Assembly: GCA_036741235.1 (NCBI GenBank)
Contig: DAINSQ010000017.1
Coordinates: 1 to 43,874, forward strand
Direction of reading: 5' to 3'
Length of the DNA stretch: 43,874 nucleotides
Origin: JABWBR01 sp036741235
Lineage (GTDB): Bacteria > Bacteroidota > Bacteroidia > Chitinophagales > Saprospiraceae
Shown here one piece after another: positions 35,001 to 43,734 of this stretch (its first letter is position 1; every line of letters begins with the position of its first letter). The position numbers and the translations under genes were made by a program. The notes beneath the pieces are model-generated. The model was not told where the DNA came from. It searched no databases and worked only from the letters and a program-made list of their open reading frames with translations.

Positions 35001-35169
35001 AGGCGCCGAAAGCCGCGTATCGATGGGTATTGCAGTCATCGGCGGGCTTATTTTTTCTTCGATTTTGACGCTTTACGTCGTTCCGGCAATTTATACCTAT
35101 TTGTCCGGCAAATCGGCTAATGTTCATGAGTTGGAAGAAGTAGAAGCTGAAAAAGTTGATGCAGTTTGA
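32077..35169 (+). CDS. RND multidrug efflux permease (HAE1/AcrB-type)
   Basis: The 1030-residue protein has the RND architecture: helix 1 after SIQRPVLATVMAIAIVLFGFIGL, two large periplasmic loops and twelve membrane helices. Proton-relay residues are present: the Asp pair 401-402 in GIVVDDAIVVLEN (helix 4) and Lys921 in LVGLVAKNGILIVEF (helix 10). The length is normal. It should exchange protons for drugs, dyes or fatty-acid-like compounds in the inner membrane, paired with the adaptor directly upstream. The substrate spectrum cannot be told, and no regulator is adjacent. Confidence 0.96.
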   Translation: MSSLSSTSIQRPVLATVMAIAIVLFGFIGLSFLGIREYPSVDPPIVTVSTSYVGANANIVESQITEIVEESVNGIEGIRSITSVSRDGRSTVTVEFNLERDIEAAANDVRDKVSQVVGQLPVDADPPVVAKADADSQPIVFINIRSDQRSLLELSDIAENNFKERLQTINGVSEIRIWGQKKYAMRLWIDPKKLAAYQLTSLDVRNALQRENIELPSGSVEGNTTELTVRTLGRLSSPEEFNNLIVKSENGNIVRFRDIGFAELGPENLRTILKRDGVPMVGNAITPQPGSNHIEIADEVYRRLEQIKKDLPADIQVGIGFDTTEYIRASIKEVEETILMAFVLVVLIIFLFLRDWRSTLIPSLAIPISLIGAFFIMYAAGFSINVLTLLGIVLSIGIVVDDAIVVLENIYAKIEKGMTPMQAALTGSKEIFFAVLATTVALVCVFLPVIFLQGLTGRLFREFGVVIAGAVIISAFVALSLTPMLSSRILKQREEHPWFYRVTEPFFVWLTNAYSWSLDRFLRVRWMAIVIMIVAGYLIYSVGTGLSSELAPLEDRARLRGIATAPEGSTFEYMEAYMDDLVELVQKEVPELEGLISVTSPGFGASSSVNTGFLNIILTKADQRERSQKEILGALSPKVMNMTAGRTIITQLPTIGDQRGGLPVQFVIQAPNFDKLKEAVPAFLGAARQDSTFTFVDVDLKFNKPEIRIDIDRQKAQDLGVSVLDIAQTLQLGLSGQRFGYFLLNGQQYQVIGQIQRGDRNKPIDVRSLYVRNRDGRMVQLDNVITLVEQTTPPQLYRFNRFVSATISAGLADGKTISDGIEAMEAIADKVLDDSYQTALTGESKNFAESSSSLLFAFLLAITLIYLVLAAQFESFIDPLIIMFTVPLALLGALLSLWYFEETLNIFSEIGIIMLVGLVAKNGILIVEFANQRKEQGLDKLAAIKDASASRLRPILMTSLSTILGTLPIALALGAGAESRVSMGIAVIGGLIFSSILTLYVVPAIYTYLSGKSANVHELEEVEAEKVDAV

Positions 35170-35231
35170 GGAAAGATTGTTAATAATCCGGGGCCGGGTG
35201 GTATTAATCATAAAACTAAATAACCCAATTT

Positions 35232-35828
35232 ATGCAAAACCTTTCATTCCCGCTTGATTTCTCCTTCAAGATATCGACCCTTGCCAATGATTTTACCGCC
35301 AAAGACTCCAAAGGACAAACCGTAGCTTATGTGCGGCAAAAACTACTGAAGCTCATTGACGAAATAACGGTGTACAACAATGAGACCAAGTCAATTGTAC
35401 AGTACACTATCAAGGCCAACAAGTGGATTGATTTTTCGGCCACCTATACTTTTTCCAATAAAATGGGAAAAGAAATCGGTCGCATCGCCCGCAAAGGCTG
35501 GGCTTCGATATGGAAAGCGCACTACGAGATTTTTGATGAAAATCAAAAGCCGGACCTGATCGTCAGGGAAGAAAACGGCTGGATTAAACTCGCCGATGCG
35601 TTGTTTAGCGAAATTCCGATAGTCGGTATATTGACAGGTTATGTTTTTAACCCAACCTACATCGTAACAAGGCCCGACGGCACGGAAGTCGTCCGCTTGA
35701 AAAAAGAGCCTTCTTTCTGGGGGCGTCGTTTTTCAGTCAACAAACTCAACGAGTTTGAAGAAGGAGAAGAAGAACGCATACTGCTCGGACTGATGATGAT
35801 GATCCTGCTCGAAAGACGCAGAGGATAA
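35232..35828 (+). CDS. LURP-one/scramblase-like protein
   Basis: The 198-residue protein has repeated beta-strand patterns (FKISTLANDFTAKDSKGQTVAYVRQKLLKLIDEITVYNNE and ATYTFSNKMGKEIGRIARKG) and a hydrophobic helix (SEIPIVGILTGYVFNPTY), matching the LURP-one-related/phospholipid-scramblase-like (Tubby C-terminal-like) fold found in bacteria as small proteins of about 160-200 residues. The function in bacteria is unknown; a membrane-lipid or stress role has been proposed for the fold generally. It ends in a run of hydrophobic plus basic residues (LLGLMMMILLERRRG). A strong terminator follows, so it may be the last gene of the efflux transcript or a gene of its own. Confidence 0.7.
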   Translation: MQNLSFPLDFSFKISTLANDFTAKDSKGQTVAYVRQKLLKLIDEITVYNNETKSIVQYTIKANKWIDFSATYTFSNKMGKEIGRIARKGWASIWKAHYEIFDENQKPDLIVREENGWIKLADALFSEIPIVGILTGYVFNPTYIVTRPDGTEVVRLKKEPSFWGRRFSVNKLNEFEEGEEERILLGLMMMILLERRRG

Positions 35829-35851
35829 TATTTTTATTTTACCTTTGACGG

Positions 35852-35894
35852 GCGTTTCCCCAACCGCATTTTCGGTAGAGGAAACGCTTTTTTT
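35852..35894 (+). terminator. Intrinsic terminator
   Basis: A perfect stem gcgtttcc / ggaaacgc (35852-35859 with 35880-35887), topped by a second small stem accg / cggt, is followed by seven T (35888-35894). It closes the plus-strand run that ends with the LURP-one-like gene. Confidence 0.82.
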
Positions 35895-35940
35895 ATCCCA
35901 ACATTTAATCAAACAGGTATCAACGTACCAACCCGTTTGC

Positions 35941-36721
35941 ATGAAAAAGCGACTATCCAATTTTTACAAAAAGCTGCGTTTCCAGCTTAGCGCAAGCAAC
36001 AACTTTTTATTTATTGCTTTTTACAAATATTTTTACAAGCCAAAAAAAGGATCGCTGGCCCATATCTTGAGCGAGTATTCAAAAAGTTGTAAGGGTAAAT
36101 TTTATCCAAATAGGCGCCAACGATGGAATCACCCACGACCCCATCCACAAATTCATCAAACGCGACAACTGGCAAGGCGTGCTGTTGGAACCGCAGAAAC
36201 AGGTTTATGACCAGTTTCTCTCCAAAATTTATCGGAAAAACAAAGGCATCATTACATTAAATGCCGCCCTGGGCGAATCCGACGGTTTTCTGAATCTCTA
36301 CAAAATCGGGTTTAGCAATTCACGCTGGGCAACCGGACTGGCTACTTTCGACAGGTCTGTGCTTGAAAAAGCATTCGCATCCGGCCACGTTGCCAAAAAT
36401 GCCGCCAAAGAAAATATTGCCGTGCCTGACAATCCTGATGAGCAAATTGCAGTGGAAAAAGTTCCCCTGATCAGTACAAAAACGTTGTTGTCTACCTACA
36501 ATATCAAGCATATAGACTTATTGCAAATTGATACAGAAGGGTTTGATTATGAAATTATTAAGCTGTTTGATATTCCCACAACGCGACCCGGCCTGATTGT
36601 ATTTGAAAACAGCCATTTGCCGGAAAAAACGCTGGCGGAGGCCGTTGCCTTTTTGCAGGCGAATCATTATGAAACGACTACATCCGGCGCCAATACAGTG
36701 GCGAGGCTATTGATTGATTAA
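35941..36721 (+). pseudogene. FkbM-family methyltransferase, broken by a +1 frameshift
   Basis: Two overlapping frames together make one FkbM-type SAM methyltransferase of 259 residues. The first (from ATG 35941) gives MKKRLSNFYKKLRFQ to SEYSK; the second resumes at VNFIQIGANDGITHD (motif I), then WQGVLLEPQ, LNAALGES and DLLQIDTEGFDYEI, the usual FkbM blocks. Changing frame needs the removal of one base in or near the run of five A at 36081-36085; with four A the reading is continuous (EYSKVVRVNFIQIG). The intact length and conserved motifs suggest either a recent mutation or a sequencing indel. If functional it would O-methylate a sugar or polyketide-like group. It stands alone after a terminator. 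Confidence 0.85.
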
Positions 36722-36732
36722 TCATCAAAGCG

Positions 36733-37425
36733 TCAAAAATCCAGCACCAAATAAGGCGCCAGCCGGGCAAACAACTCCTCGCTATACCAGCCCAACTCGC
36801 GTGTTTTTCTAACTACCTCGCTGTGATGCCGGCTTTTATAGGCATAATTCTGCATTGCCTCATTGCTTTCCCACCAGCTAAAAGTAGCTTGCTGGATGAT
36901 GGGCAGCTCGCCGATGCCGATGGCGTAGCGCAATCCTTCGCGACCGATCACCGACCTACTCACTGGCGGCACATAACGCCAGAAATGCCAGAGGTGGCGG
37001 CGGGCAATAGTGGCGCGGGTAATGACGCAAACGGGGTCGGCGGGGCCGGCCACGGCGTTGACAACAAAAGGCGATTGCCCCTCCCAACTGCCGTGAACTG
37101 TTGCCGTGCGCATGAAAAACGTCCGGCAGCCCGTACTAACCTTTTTACATTCGACAAACAACTCCCCGCCTGCCATAAACTCCCGGGCCGCCGCTTCGTC
37201 GCGCCATACTCCCAGAAGCGCATAAACGCCAAAATTGGGCAAAATACTGAAGCCGTTGCCGCCGCCGCTACCCAGCATTTTGCCGAATTGAAGCCCGTCG
37301 ACGTCTTTTAGCATCCCAGGAGAAAGTCCCATGAGTTGCAGCGCCCGCCAGCGTCGGCGGAGGCCTTTGAAACTGAAAATACTCATGGTAACTACTTGTG
37401 GGTTATCGGTTTTTGTATTTGACAT
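36733..37425 (-). CDS. CrtA-like protein (spheroidene monooxygenase family)
   Basis: The 230-residue protein begins at the ATG at 37425 (MSNTKTDNPQVVT), which places the family's VTMSIFSFKGLRRRWRALQ start correctly; 37485 would add an unrelated segment. The family pattern is clear: FYALLGVWRD-like, a WEGQSPF segment, ITRATI, IGIGELPIIQQATFSWWES and GWYSEELFARLAPY. CrtA-type enzymes introduce keto groups at C-2 of carotenoids using oxygen, without a known classical cofactor motif. No other carotenoid gene is in the window, so the substrate could also be something else. It converges on the FkbM gene with an 11-base gap. Confidence 0.82.
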   Translation of the reverse strand: MSNTKTDNPQVVTMSIFSFKGLRRRWRALQLMGLSPGMLKDVDGLQFGKMLGSGGGNGFSILPNFGVYALLGVWRDEAAAREFMAGGELFVECKKVSTGCRTFFMRTATVHGSWEGQSPFVVNAVAGPADPVCVITRATIARRHLWHFWRYVPPVSRSVIGREGLRYAIGIGELPIIQQATFSWWESNEAMQNYAYKSRHHSEVVRKTRELGWYSEELFARLAPYLVLDF

Positions 37426-37590
37426 GAATGTATTGATAGGTCTGCTGTTGCAACAAACCAATACCGCAAATGTTGGAGCCCGCAAGCTTCATTTTAAGGA
37501 ATTAAAAATATTTTCCCGCTCAAATATGTTCCCAAAACCCCTTTTGCGCGTTATTTTCGTTGTTTCTAATGCCATAAGTGATCGAAATAT

Positions 37591-39225
37591 ATGATAAAAG
37601 CACTGATAACCCTCCTGCTGATGAGCGGCGCGGCCGTTGCCTGGTCGCAAAGTATCGAAGAGTTGGAACAGCAGCTCAGTCAGGCGGAGAGTAGTAAAGA
37701 TAAGATGCACCTGGCGCTCAAACTGGCCGATGCCTATTTGCGCTCGGATGCCGGCAAAGCGCTGGAATACGGCAAACAATCGCACAACTTCGCCACCCAA
37801 CTCAAAAACGACGGAATGGCCGCCCGTTCGGCCTTCGTAGTAGCGCTGGCCTACGAACGCAAAAACGACGACCGCAATGTGGAAGTGTGGATGAAAAGCG
37901 CCCAGTCTTTTGCTATGAAAGCCGGCGACTCCGATCTTATCTTTAAAAGTATTGACCGGCGTAGCCGCCTCGCCGAAAAAGCGCGCAACTACCGCCGCGC
38001 CTACGAAATCAACCAGGAAGCGTTTAAGTTTTTTAGCGGAAAAGGAACGAGTATCACCGATCTGGAAAGCAAATACGAAACCCAAAAACTCCAAATAGAA
38101 AAAGAGAAAAAGGAACTGGAAAAAGAACGCGACAAATTGGCCTTCGAGGTGGCCAACCTGGAAGTGGAACGCGATCAGTTGAGCACCGATAAGTCCTCGC
38201 TGGAACAAAGGCAGGAGCAACTGGTGCGCGAAAAAAGACAGGTAGAACAAGAAATTTCAAATAAAGAAGAAAAACTGGCTGAAGTCGCCACCGAAAAAGA
38301 AAAAGCGGAAGAGATCATCAAAAAGAAAGAAGAGGAAGTAAAAGATCTGACCCGTGAAGCGCTGGAATCCCGCACTGTGCAAGCAGAAACGAAAGTAGAA
38401 CTCCAGAAGGCCCAAATCGAAGCCGAGCGAAACCGCAACCTGCGAAACCTGACGGTCTTTGCTTCGGGTTTTATTCTGGTTCTCGCCCTGCTCTTCTACG
38501 GCCGCTTCCGCTCCAAGCAAAAAGCCAATAAAGAACTCGCCAAGAAAAACTCAATCATCGAAACGGAGCGCAAACGTTCAGAAGAGTTGCTGCTCAATAT
38601 CCTGCCCGCGCCTATCGCCGGCGAACTCAAGGAATTCGGCAAGGCCCGCGCCCACCGCTACGAGGAAGTTACCGTGCTGTTTTCCGATTTCAGAAACTTT
38701 ACCGCTATCGCCGAAAAACTCTCTCCCGAGGAACTGGTGGAAGAACTCGACAAGTGTTTCAAGGGTTTTGACTTTATTATCTCGCAATACGAGGATATCG
38801 AGAAGATCAAAACCATCGGCGACGCCTATATGTGCGCTTCCGGCCTTTCTGATAAACTCACTTACCCCGATAATATCGTGCGCGCAGCGCTGGAAATGCA
38901 AGATTTCCTCAACGAGCAAAAACAAGAGCGTATCCGCCTTGGCAAACCCTATTTCGAAGCGCGCATCGGCATTCATACCGGTCCGGCAGTGGCCGGCGTG
39001 GTAGGCGTGAAAAAATTTGCCTACGATATCTGGGGCGATACCGTCAATATCGCTTCCCGTATGGAAATCCATTGCGAACCGGGACGCGTGAATATCTCCG
39101 AGGTGACTTACAACAAAGTCAGCTACAAATTTGATTGCGAATACCGCGGCAAGGTGGAAGCCAAAAACAAAGGCGCCATCGATATGTATTATGTAATCAA
39201 AGAGCGCGTAGCAGCGGCCGTGTGA
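37591..39225 (+). CDS. Class III adenylate cyclase with coiled coil and membrane anchor
   Basis: The 544-residue protein has a signal peptide (about 1-20), a helical TPR-like region (about 22-150), a long Lys/Glu-rich coiled coil (about 155-285), a membrane helix (about 288-305) and a cytoplasmic cyclase domain (about 350-540). The catalytic domain has metal ligands Asp366 (VLFSDFRNF) and Asp411 (IKTIGDAYM), adenine-choosing Lys407 and Asp479 (FAYDIWGD), and transition-state Asn486 and Arg490 (TVNIASR). ATP is therefore the predicted substrate, giving cAMP. The topology puts the sensor and coiled coil in the periplasm and the catalytic part inside, a transmembrane signalling layout. The next gene, uvrB, starts 54 bases downstream; no cAMP receptor is nearby. 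Confidence 0.92.
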   Translation: MIKALITLLLMSGAAVAWSQSIEELEQQLSQAESSKDKMHLALKLADAYLRSDAGKALEYGKQSHNFATQLKNDGMAARSAFVVALAYERKNDDRNVEVWMKSAQSFAMKAGDSDLIFKSIDRRSRLAEKARNYRRAYEINQEAFKFFSGKGTSITDLESKYETQKLQIEKEKKELEKERDKLAFEVANLEVERDQLSTDKSSLEQRQEQLVREKRQVEQEISNKEEKLAEVATEKEKAEEIIKKKEEEVKDLTREALESRTVQAETKVELQKAQIEAERNRNLRNLTVFASGFILVLALLFYGRFRSKQKANKELAKKNSIIETERKRSEELLLNILPAPIAGELKEFGKARAHRYEEVTVLFSDFRNFTAIAEKLSPEELVEELDKCFKGFDFIISQYEDIEKIKTIGDAYMCASGLSDKLTYPDNIVRAALEMQDFLNEQKQERIRLGKPYFEARIGIHTGPAVAGVVGVKKFAYDIWGDTVNIASRMEIHCEPGRVNISEVTYNKVSYKFDCEYRGKVEAKNKGAIDMYYVIKERVAAAV

Positions 39226-39279
39226 AACTCATAACGGGCTGAAGTTGTTGTATACTATTATTCAACCGCAACTACACAA

Positions 39280-41307
39280 GTGGATTTCCAACTCGTTTCG
39301 CATTTTCAACCGACAGGCGATCAACCACTGGCTATCGAGCAGTTGACCCAGGGTATCCGCAACGGCGAAAAAGCCCAGGTGCTGCTGGGCGTCACCGGGT
39401 CGGGTAAAACCTTTACCATCGCCAACGTCATCGCTCAACTCAACAGGCCGACGCTGGTCCTGACCCATAATAAAACGCTCACCGCTCAACTCTACGGCGA
39501 ATTCCGGGAGTTCTTTCCCGATAATGCCGTCGAGTATTTCGTATCGTATTACGACTATTACCAACCCGAAGCTTATATTTCGGTTACAGACACCTTTATC
39601 GAAAAAGACCTCTCGATCAACGAAGAAATCGACAAGCTGCGCCTGCGCGCTACCTCGTCGCTGCTCTCCGGGCGGCGCGATATTATCATCGTGGCTTCGG
39701 TGTCCTGTATTTACGGCATGGGCAACCCCGAAGACTACAAGACGGGAATCATACGCATTCACAAGGGCCAAACCCTGTCGCGCAACGGCTTCCTTTACAG
39801 CCTCGTCGACAGCCTATACTCGCGCACCGAAACCGATTTTAAACGCGCTACTTTCCGGGTGCGGGGCGATACCGTTGATATTAATTTGCCTTATGTAGAC
39901 TACGGCTACCGCGTGACTTTCTTCGGCGATGAGATCGAAAGTATTGAAAGCCTGGAGGTGGAAAGCGGTAAACGTATCGCCGCCATGGACAATGCGGCCA
40001 TCTTCCCCGCCAACCTCTATATTGCCCCCCGGGAACGCCTCCACCAGATTATCCGTGAAATTGAAGACGAATTATACCAGCAGGAAAAATATTTTGAACG
40101 CGAGAGCAAGTACATCGAAGCCAAACGCATTCGCGAACGCACCAATTTCGACCTCGAAATGCTCAAAGAGCTGGGCTATTGCTCCGGCGTGGAAAACTAC
40201 TCGCGTTTTTTTGACGGGCGCATCGCCGGTACCCGGCCTTTCTGCCTGCTCGATTATTTTCCAGATGATTACCTGATGGTGGTGGATGAAAGCCACGTGA
40301 CCATCCCTCAAATCAGAGGTATGTATGGCGGCGACCGCTCGCGTAAGCTCAACCTCATCAATTTCGGCTTCCGCCTGCCCTCCGCCATGGACAACCGCCC
40401 GCTCAACTTCTCGGAATTTGAAGGGCTTGTCAATCAGATTGTTTATGTCAGCGCTACCCCCGGCGATTATGAGCTGGAGCAAACTGACGGCGTGATTGTG
40501 GAACAACTCATTCGCCCTACCGGCTTGCTCGACCCGCCCATCGAGGTGCGGCCCAGCATTAACCAGATCGACGACTTGCTGGAGGAAGTTAGCGAGCGTA
40601 TCAAGATAGGCGAACGCGTTTTGGTGACCACCCTCACCAAACGAATGGCGGAAGAGCTGAGTAAATACCTTAGTAAACTCAACATCAAGGTACGCTACAT
40701 CCACTCGGAAGTAGATACCATGGAAAGGGTGGAAATCCTGCGCGACCTGCGCCTCGGCGGTTTTGACGTGCTGGTAGGCGTCAACCTGCTGCGCGAAGGC
40801 CTCGACTTGCCAGAGGTATCGCTGGTGGCTATCCTTGACGCCGACAAAGAGGGCTTTTTGCGCAACGCCCGCTCGCTCACTCAAACGGCGGGCCGCGCAG
40901 CCCGCAACGCCAACGGACTCGTCATTTTCTATGCCGACTCCATCACTGATTCCATGCGCAGAACAATCGACGAAACCAACCGCCGCCGTGAAATTCAGAT
41001 GGCCTACAACGAAGCCAACGGCATCACCCCGCAGACCGTCTTCAAAAGCAGGGAGGAAATCCTCAATTCAAAATCTATCCTCGATATCCGCGGCGGCAGA
41101 CAGGCCCAGGCTTATATCGAACCCGAATCGCCCAGCATCGCCGCCGACCCCGTGGTGGGCTATATGTCGCGCGATCAATTGGAAAAACTGATCTCGGAAA
41201 CAGAAAAGAAAATGAAAGCGGCTGCCAAAGACCTCGACTTTATCTCTGCCGCCCAGCACCGCGACGAACTCTTTGCGCTGCGCAAGCGACTGGGCGAGTT
41301 GGTTTAA
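39280..41307 (+). CDS. uvrB: Excinuclease ABC subunit B
   Basis: The 675-residue protein has all UvrB motifs: Walker A GVTGSGKT near the start, the beta-hairpin region (YYDYYQPEAYI), helicase motifs DESHVT, VSATPG and the C-terminal DEGFL/TAGRAARN block, plus a C-terminal UVR domain (about 635-675, EKKMKAAAKDLDFISAAQHRDEL) that contacts UvrC. It verifies damage handed over by UvrA and positions UvrC for incision. The start is GTG at 39280. Length is normal. uvrA and uvrC are not in the window. Confidence 0.98.
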   Translation: MDFQLVSHFQPTGDQPLAIEQLTQGIRNGEKAQVLLGVTGSGKTFTIANVIAQLNRPTLVLTHNKTLTAQLYGEFREFFPDNAVEYFVSYYDYYQPEAYISVTDTFIEKDLSINEEIDKLRLRATSSLLSGRRDIIIVASVSCIYGMGNPEDYKTGIIRIHKGQTLSRNGFLYSLVDSLYSRTETDFKRATFRVRGDTVDINLPYVDYGYRVTFFGDEIESIESLEVESGKRIAAMDNAAIFPANLYIAPRERLHQIIREIEDELYQQEKYFERESKYIEAKRIRERTNFDLEMLKELGYCSGVENYSRFFDGRIAGTRPFCLLDYFPDDYLMVVDESHVTIPQIRGMYGGDRSRKLNLINFGFRLPSAMDNRPLNFSEFEGLVNQIVYVSATPGDYELEQTDGVIVEQLIRPTGLLDPPIEVRPSINQIDDLLEEVSERIKIGERVLVTTLTKRMAEELSKYLSKLNIKVRYIHSEVDTMERVEILRDLRLGGFDVLVGVNLLREGLDLPEVSLVAILDADKEGFLRNARSLTQTAGRAARNANGLVIFYADSITDSMRRTIDETNRRREIQMAYNEANGITPQTVFKSREEILNSKSILDIRGGRQAQAYIEPESPSIAADPVVGYMSRDQLEKLISETEKKMKAAAKDLDFISAAQHRDELFALRKRLGELV

Positions 41308-41364
41308 TGCCCGCTTGTTTTGACCGCCAATCTTTTGCATTTTTGCATCAAAATGTTATCAACC

Positions 41365-42531
41365 ATGAAAATTGGAGCAACCCTGATCTTTTTCCTCGCT
41401 TTTAGCCTCGGCGTTTTTGCCCAGGGTATCGACTTTTTCCACGGCACCTGGCAGGAAGCCCTCGAAGCAGCTAAAAAACAAGACCGGATCATATTCGTTG
41501 ACGCCTACGCCGTGTGGTGCGGCCCCTGCAAACGCATGGCCAACGATGTTTTTACCAATGAACGGGTTGGCGAGTTTTACAACGCCAACTTCGTCAATGT
41601 CAAACTCGATATGGAACGCGGCGAAGGCCTCGAATTCCGTAAAAAATACCCCGTTTCGGCTTTCCCAACCCTGTTTTATATCGACTACAACGGCGAAGTA
41701 GTCACACAAATGCGCGGCGCCCAGGACGTCAACGGCTTCATCAACCTAGGCCAACAAGCCCTCGGCAAGATTGACCGCAGCAAGGGCTACGCCGCCGAAT
41801 ACGAAAAAGGCAGCCGCGACCCCGAACTTATGATCAATTATGTGCGCGCTCTCAATAAAGCAGGCAAACCCAGCAACAAAATCGCTAACGACTACCTGCG
41901 ATCACAGAAAGACCTCACCACTGAGCAAAACCTGCGCTTCATTCAGGTAGCCGCTGCAGAAGCCGACTCCCGGGCCTTTGACTTGCTCATAGAACACCGC
42001 GCAAAAATCGCCGCCCTTACTTCAGAAGACGCTGTTAATGAACAAATTAAAAGCGCCTGCGAAAAAACGGTAGTAAAAGCGGCTGAATTCCAAAATCGCG
42101 AATTGCTGGCCGAAGCGCAAATGAAAATGAAAAAACACTACCCCGCCGCCGCCGAGCTATTTTTTGCGAAAAGCGAAATGGACTATGCCATGGCCCAACG
42201 CGACGCTAAAACCTACACCGCGGCTGTGAAAGAATACCTGAAAAAAACCGATAAAAACCGCATAGCCGAGCAATACCGCCTGGCCAATACTATCGCCAGT
42301 ACGTTCCGCGATGACCACAAGGCAATGAAAGTTGCCGAAGACCTGGCCCACGACGCCGCAAAAGACGGCGGCACTTACGAACACTATTTCGCTTACGCGA
42401 ATATTCTGTTTATGAACGAAAAAAATAATGAGGCTTTGAAAGCAGCTAACAAAGCCCTCGAACTGGCCAAAGCCAAAAACCCCTCAGCCGTGCGCATGGT
42501 CGAATCGCTGATCGAACGAATTCAAGGATAA
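41365..42531 (+). CDS. Periplasmic thioredoxin-domain protein, first of a tandem pair
   Basis: The 388-residue protein starts at the ATG at 41365 (MKIGATLIF); in-frame ATG codons at 41320 and 41353 lie upstream but would spoil the signal peptide. It has a signal peptide (about 1-20, VFAQG), a thioredoxin domain (about 22-140) with WCGPC (51-55) and the cis-Pro loop (SAFPTLFYID), and a ~240-residue helical C-terminal part with repeated Ala/Lys-rich helices resembling TPR-like repeats. It should act in the periplasm on disulfides. The downstream gene is a paralogue of exactly the same length. It may be a reductase linked to a partner bound by the helical part. Confidence 0.85.
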   Translation: MKIGATLIFFLAFSLGVFAQGIDFFHGTWQEALEAAKKQDRIIFVDAYAVWCGPCKRMANDVFTNERVGEFYNANFVNVKLDMERGEGLEFRKKYPVSAFPTLFYIDYNGEVVTQMRGAQDVNGFINLGQQALGKIDRSKGYAAEYEKGSRDPELMINYVRALNKAGKPSNKIANDYLRSQKDLTTEQNLRFIQVAAAEADSRAFDLLIEHRAKIAALTSEDAVNEQIKSACEKTVVKAAEFQNRELLAEAQMKMKKHYPAAAELFFAKSEMDYAMAQRDAKTYTAAVKEYLKKTDKNRIAEQYRLANTIASTFRDDHKAMKVAEDLAHDAAKDGGTYEHYFAYANILFMNEKNNEALKAANKALELAKAKNPSAVRMVESLIERIQG

Positions 42532-42567
42532 TTTGATTTATCATCCCACTCATTAATGACGTTTTTC

Positions 42568-43734
42568 ATGAAAAAATCTTATGCTACGCTGTCTATGCTG
42601 CTCTTCTGCGGCGCGCTACTGGCGCAAGGCGGCATCAAATTCAACGAAGGCCAATGGAACGATCTGCTGGCCAAAGCCAAAGCGCAAAACGCACTCATTT
42701 TTGTAGATGCCTATACCACCTGGTGCGGCCCCTGCAAAATGATGGCCAGCCAGGTATTTACACAAAAGGAAGTAGGCGATTTTTACAACGCAAAGTTTAT
42801 TAACGCCAAAATCGACATGGAAAAGGGCGAAGGCATCGAGCTGGCCCAGCGTTATTCCGTTATGGCATACCCGACTTTCCTGTATGTCGACGGCGACGGC
42901 AATATCGCCCACCGCGCCGTAGGATATCAGGAAGCTGAAGATTTCATCTCACTGGGCAAAACGGCCCTCGATCCCGAAAAACGCCTCGGCGGACTCATCA
43001 ACCGCTACAATACCGGCAACCGCGACCCGCAGTTCCTCTACGACCTCGCCATGGCCCGCTATAACGCCATGGACGGCGGCCACATGGCAGTGGCGGAGGA
43101 ATACCTGGCCACCCAATCCGACTGGAATACGCCCCAGAATATGGAGCTGATATACTACATCGTCGATAATCCCGATTCCAAACTGTTTGAATATATGGTG
43201 CAAAATCGCGCTCAATTTGAAGAGATGTTTGGACAGGATGCGATCGTCGACCGCGTGCAGCAACTCATTATGCAAAAGGCTTTCGCCAATGGCAATGAAG
43301 GCGAATCAGCATTGACAGAGGTGGATAAAATGTACGCCAAAGTTTATCCCGAACAAGCCGCCCGCCTTAGCGCCAATTTCCGCATGAGCTATTACAATAT
43401 GCTCGGCGATGTGAATAATTACGCCAAATCCGCCGTCAATTACCTCGATAAGTATCCCTCCGACGACTTCAACGAACTTAATAATATCGCCTGGACTTTC
43501 TACGAGAGCATCCAGGATAAGGATATGCTCAAAAAAGCCCTCGGCTGGGCCCAACGCTCGGTTGAACTCAATAGCCAGTATTTCAATAACGATACCCTGG
43601 CCGCCCTGTATTTCAAACTCGGCGAAAAGAAGAAGGGCAAAAAGGCCGCTCAAAAGGCAATCGATATCGCCAAGAAAAATGGCGAAGACTATAGCGGCAC
43701 TACCCAGTTGCTGGAGCAGTGGAATGTAAATTAA
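42568..43734 (+). CDS. Periplasmic thioredoxin-domain protein, second of a tandem pair
   Basis: The 388-residue protein (ATG at 42568; an in-frame ATG at 42556 lies four codons upstream) has a signal peptide (about 1-20, LLAQG), a thioredoxin domain with WCGPC (52-56) and cis-Pro loop (MAYPTFLYVD), and a helical C-terminal region. It parallels the upstream gene block for block (DAYTTWCGPCKMMASQVFT against DAYAVWCGPCKRMANDVFT) and follows it by 36 bases. The C-terminal halves have clearly diverged. The pair looks like a gene duplication with the redox core kept and the partner-binding half changed. Confidence 0.85.
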   Translation: MKKSYATLSMLLFCGALLAQGGIKFNEGQWNDLLAKAKAQNALIFVDAYTTWCGPCKMMASQVFTQKEVGDFYNAKFINAKIDMEKGEGIELAQRYSVMAYPTFLYVDGDGNIAHRAVGYQEAEDFISLGKTALDPEKRLGGLINRYNTGNRDPQFLYDLAMARYNAMDGGHMAVAEEYLATQSDWNTPQNMELIYYIVDNPDSKLFEYMVQNRAQFEEMFGQDAIVDRVQQLIMQKAFANGNEGESALTEVDKMYAKVYPEQAARLSANFRMSYYNMLGDVNNYAKSAVNYLDKYPSDDFNELNNIAWTFYESIQDKDMLKKALGWAQRSVELNSQYFNNDTLAALYFKLGEKKKGKKAAQKAIDIAKKNGEDYSGTTQLLEQWNVN

